DNA of 64,000 nucleotides. Origin: Pseudochelatococcus sp047501465. Lineage in GTDB: Bacteria > Pseudomonadota > Alphaproteobacteria > Rhizobiales > Beijerinckiaceae. Within the stretch, counting starts at the first letter, position 1, and every line of letters starts with the position of its first letter. Below are positions 62,790 to 64,000 of the stretch, piece after piece. The stretch spans positions 1 to 64,000 of the forward strand of contig NZ_JAZDRL010000002.1 of the NCBI RefSeq assembly GCF_047501465.1, given 5' to 3'. A program made the position numbers and the translations under genes. A model generated the notes under the pieces. It searched no databases, had not been told where the DNA came from, and was given only the letters and a program-made list of their open reading frames with translations.

Positions 62790-64000
62790 TTATTCCGACA
62801 AACTTCCATTTTTTGCTCTTCCTGCGCGACGTTTTATGGCTCCCGCTGCTACCTTTTTCATCGTCCTTTTCGAGTATCTTGGCAGGACTGCAAGCGTCTT
62901 GTGACGCGTAACAGCCCGGATTTCTTCTTCAGTTAAATCAGAATCGCTGGCCTCGGTTATGCCGCCATGCCTGAATGAGGTGAAGGACAATTCAGACCGA
63001 AGTTGTGCGGCAAGGATTATCTTCTTCACTGAATGCCGAACAAAATCGAGACCTCCACGCTCTGTAATCCACGGTAACCGGATTTTCCTGTTTCGGTCTG
63101 GCCAGTCACGCACAATCATCAGACCGCTGACACGCTCTGCCTTTATCCTGTCCAGGCGGTGCATCAGCTCCGGAAATAATGCCGCGCCTGTTTCGTCATA
63201 GAGGGGGATCCATGCCTCTTCACCGGTTTTGGGATGAACAACACGAACTGTATTCGGTCTTTCCTTTGGACGGTAATGTGCTGCCTCAAACGAGCCAAAA
63301 ATATGCTCGCCACGTTGAGCCCATTCCCATGTGATCAAAGCGGCAGTGCCCAGGGAAGGAAAACCATCCTTGTCAGCCTGAGAGACAAACTTCATCAGCT
63401 CTTCGTAAGTAGCAGTTGGTGTTTCTTTCCTTGCTGTTGATTTGATTCCCATCTTTGTGAACGGGTTGGCATCAGGAACAATTGTGGAATGCAATCGATG
63501 GGCCACCTTCCATGCCCTTCTGCATGATCTCATGGCTGCAGCTGCATATGCGGGTCTCTCCCGGATTGTCCCATCATCCAGCTGAACGGTTTTGAGAGCC
63601 TCGTACATTCTGTCAGCGACACCCGGATCAATAGAGGTGACTGGCAGACGACCGAAGGTCGTGCCGTTTTTCAGGATATATTTGCTGACAAGGGCAAGGC
63701 CCTGATCGTAAGTCCTTTGTGTAGCGGGATCAATATCGCGGTATTGTCTGCTGGACTTGAATTCAGTTACCAGCCAATCAAAGGTGCCCTTTGGTGGAAT
63801 GGCGCTTGGGACAAGATCTGAGGCGCCTGCAGTTCGCCAGCTGTCGAAAGCCTTAAGCAGAATTGTTTCAACGCGTTCTACGGCAGCCCTGTAATCCGTT
63901 CCTAACGCCTCTGCATGAACAGGACAGCCGTTTATGCGGGCCCGTGTTGGAGGTTCAAAGTAGTAACCCCATGCATTGGATTTCCGGTTCCATCGTCTGC
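62790..64000 (-). CDS. Tyrosine recombinase / phage-type integrase, 5' end outside the window
   Basis: At least 403 residues; the frame stays open to the window edge, so the first visible codon is internal. The C-terminal catalytic domain contains TSFRHGGITEASDSDLTEEEIRAVTRHKT and YSKRT: the Arg of FRHGG, the His of RHKT and the nucleophilic Tyr of the LPRYSKRT end fit the RxxR/H...Y set of tyrosine recombinases. An earlier part (LITWEWAQRGEHIFG) would hold the first catalytic Arg. The upstream part resembles the arm/core-binding domain. It ends 80 bases from tRNA-Lys on the opposite strand, the usual arrangement for an element integrated at the tRNA 3' end. Confidence 0.9.
   Translation of the reverse strand, partial: RRWNRKSNAWGYYFEPPTRARINGCPVHAEALGTDYRAAVERVETILLKAFDSWRTAGASDLVPSAIPPKGTFDWLVTEFKSSRQYRDIDPATQRTYDQGLALVSKYILKNGTTFGRLPVTSIDPGVADRMYEALKTVQLDDGTIRERPAYAAAAMRSCRRAWKVAHRLHSTIVPDANPFTKMGIKSTARKETPTATYEELMKFVSQADKDGFPSLGTAALITWEWAQRGEHIFGSFEAAHYRPKERPNTVRVVHPKTGEEAWIPLYDETGAALFPELMHRLDRIKAERVSGLMIVRDWPDRNRKIRLPWITERGGLDFVRHSVKKIILAAQLRSELSFTSFRHGGITEASDSDLTEEEIRAVTRHKTLAVLPRYSKRTMKKVAAGAIKRRAGRAKNGSLSE

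Overview
The window looks like chromosomal DNA of an alphaproteobacterium, most probably in the Hyphomicrobiales (Rhizobiales). This is inferred from protein families and gene neighbourhoods (rpsD-murI-trmJ, rpmH-rnpA-yidC-engB, ftsE-ftsX-ydcF-plsC-DUF2125, hemB-DUF6163, glyA-nrdR-ribD-ribE-ribH-nusB-thiL-hppA); no search could be run. Most genes are housekeeping genes in their usual order, with a few insertions, relics and one very unusual foreign-looking gene.

Layout: 1-2.2 kb holds the end-truncated opgH and opgG (periplasmic glucans). 2.8-8.7 kb holds glmU and glmS (UDP-GlcNAc supply), a TrmJ-like tRNA methyltransferase, murI and rpsD. 8.9-19.4 kb holds an O-antigen ligase-like protein, an ExoD-like protein, a class I amidotransferase-type hydrolase and an MdtABC-type RND efflux operon without its outer membrane channel. 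19.8-22.7 kb holds ppx, rlmE and a FkbM methyltransferase. 22.8-27.5 kb holds the branched-chain amino acid genes ilvB, ilvN and ilvC; ilvB is preceded by a leader peptide with adjacent Leu, Ile and Val codons, a large hairpin and a terminator, i.e. an attenuator.

At 27.8-29.4 kb lies the most remarkable gene: an A+T-rich 523-codon gene whose C-terminal two thirds carry the ordered motifs of the eukaryotic inositol polyphosphate kinase (IPK) family (GH..., VLK, DxKxG, GSS, IDYAH), behind a coiled-coil N-terminus. It is wedged between ilvC and the conserved engB-yidC-rnpA-rpmH block and looks horizontally acquired; a role on host inositol phosphates is inferred.

33-40 kb is an accessory-like stretch: a flavoprotein related to dihydrolipoamide dehydrogenase but lacking the redox disulfide, an orphan sensor kinase, tRNA-Arg(ACG), small genes, a truncated DUF1488 gene, an intact IS5-family (IS427-like) insertion sequence with a frameshift site, and tRNA-Arg(CCG). 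40.3-45.5 kb holds divergent metX-metW and chorismate mutase-hisC-tyrC (methionine and aromatic amino acids). 45.6-45.95 kb is a decayed IS630-type transposase. 46-62.4 kb returns to envelope, division, haem, one-carbon, riboflavin, thiamine and energy genes. At the right edge tRNA-Lys(CTT) is followed by a tyrosine recombinase facing it, which marks the border of an integrated element that continues beyond the window.
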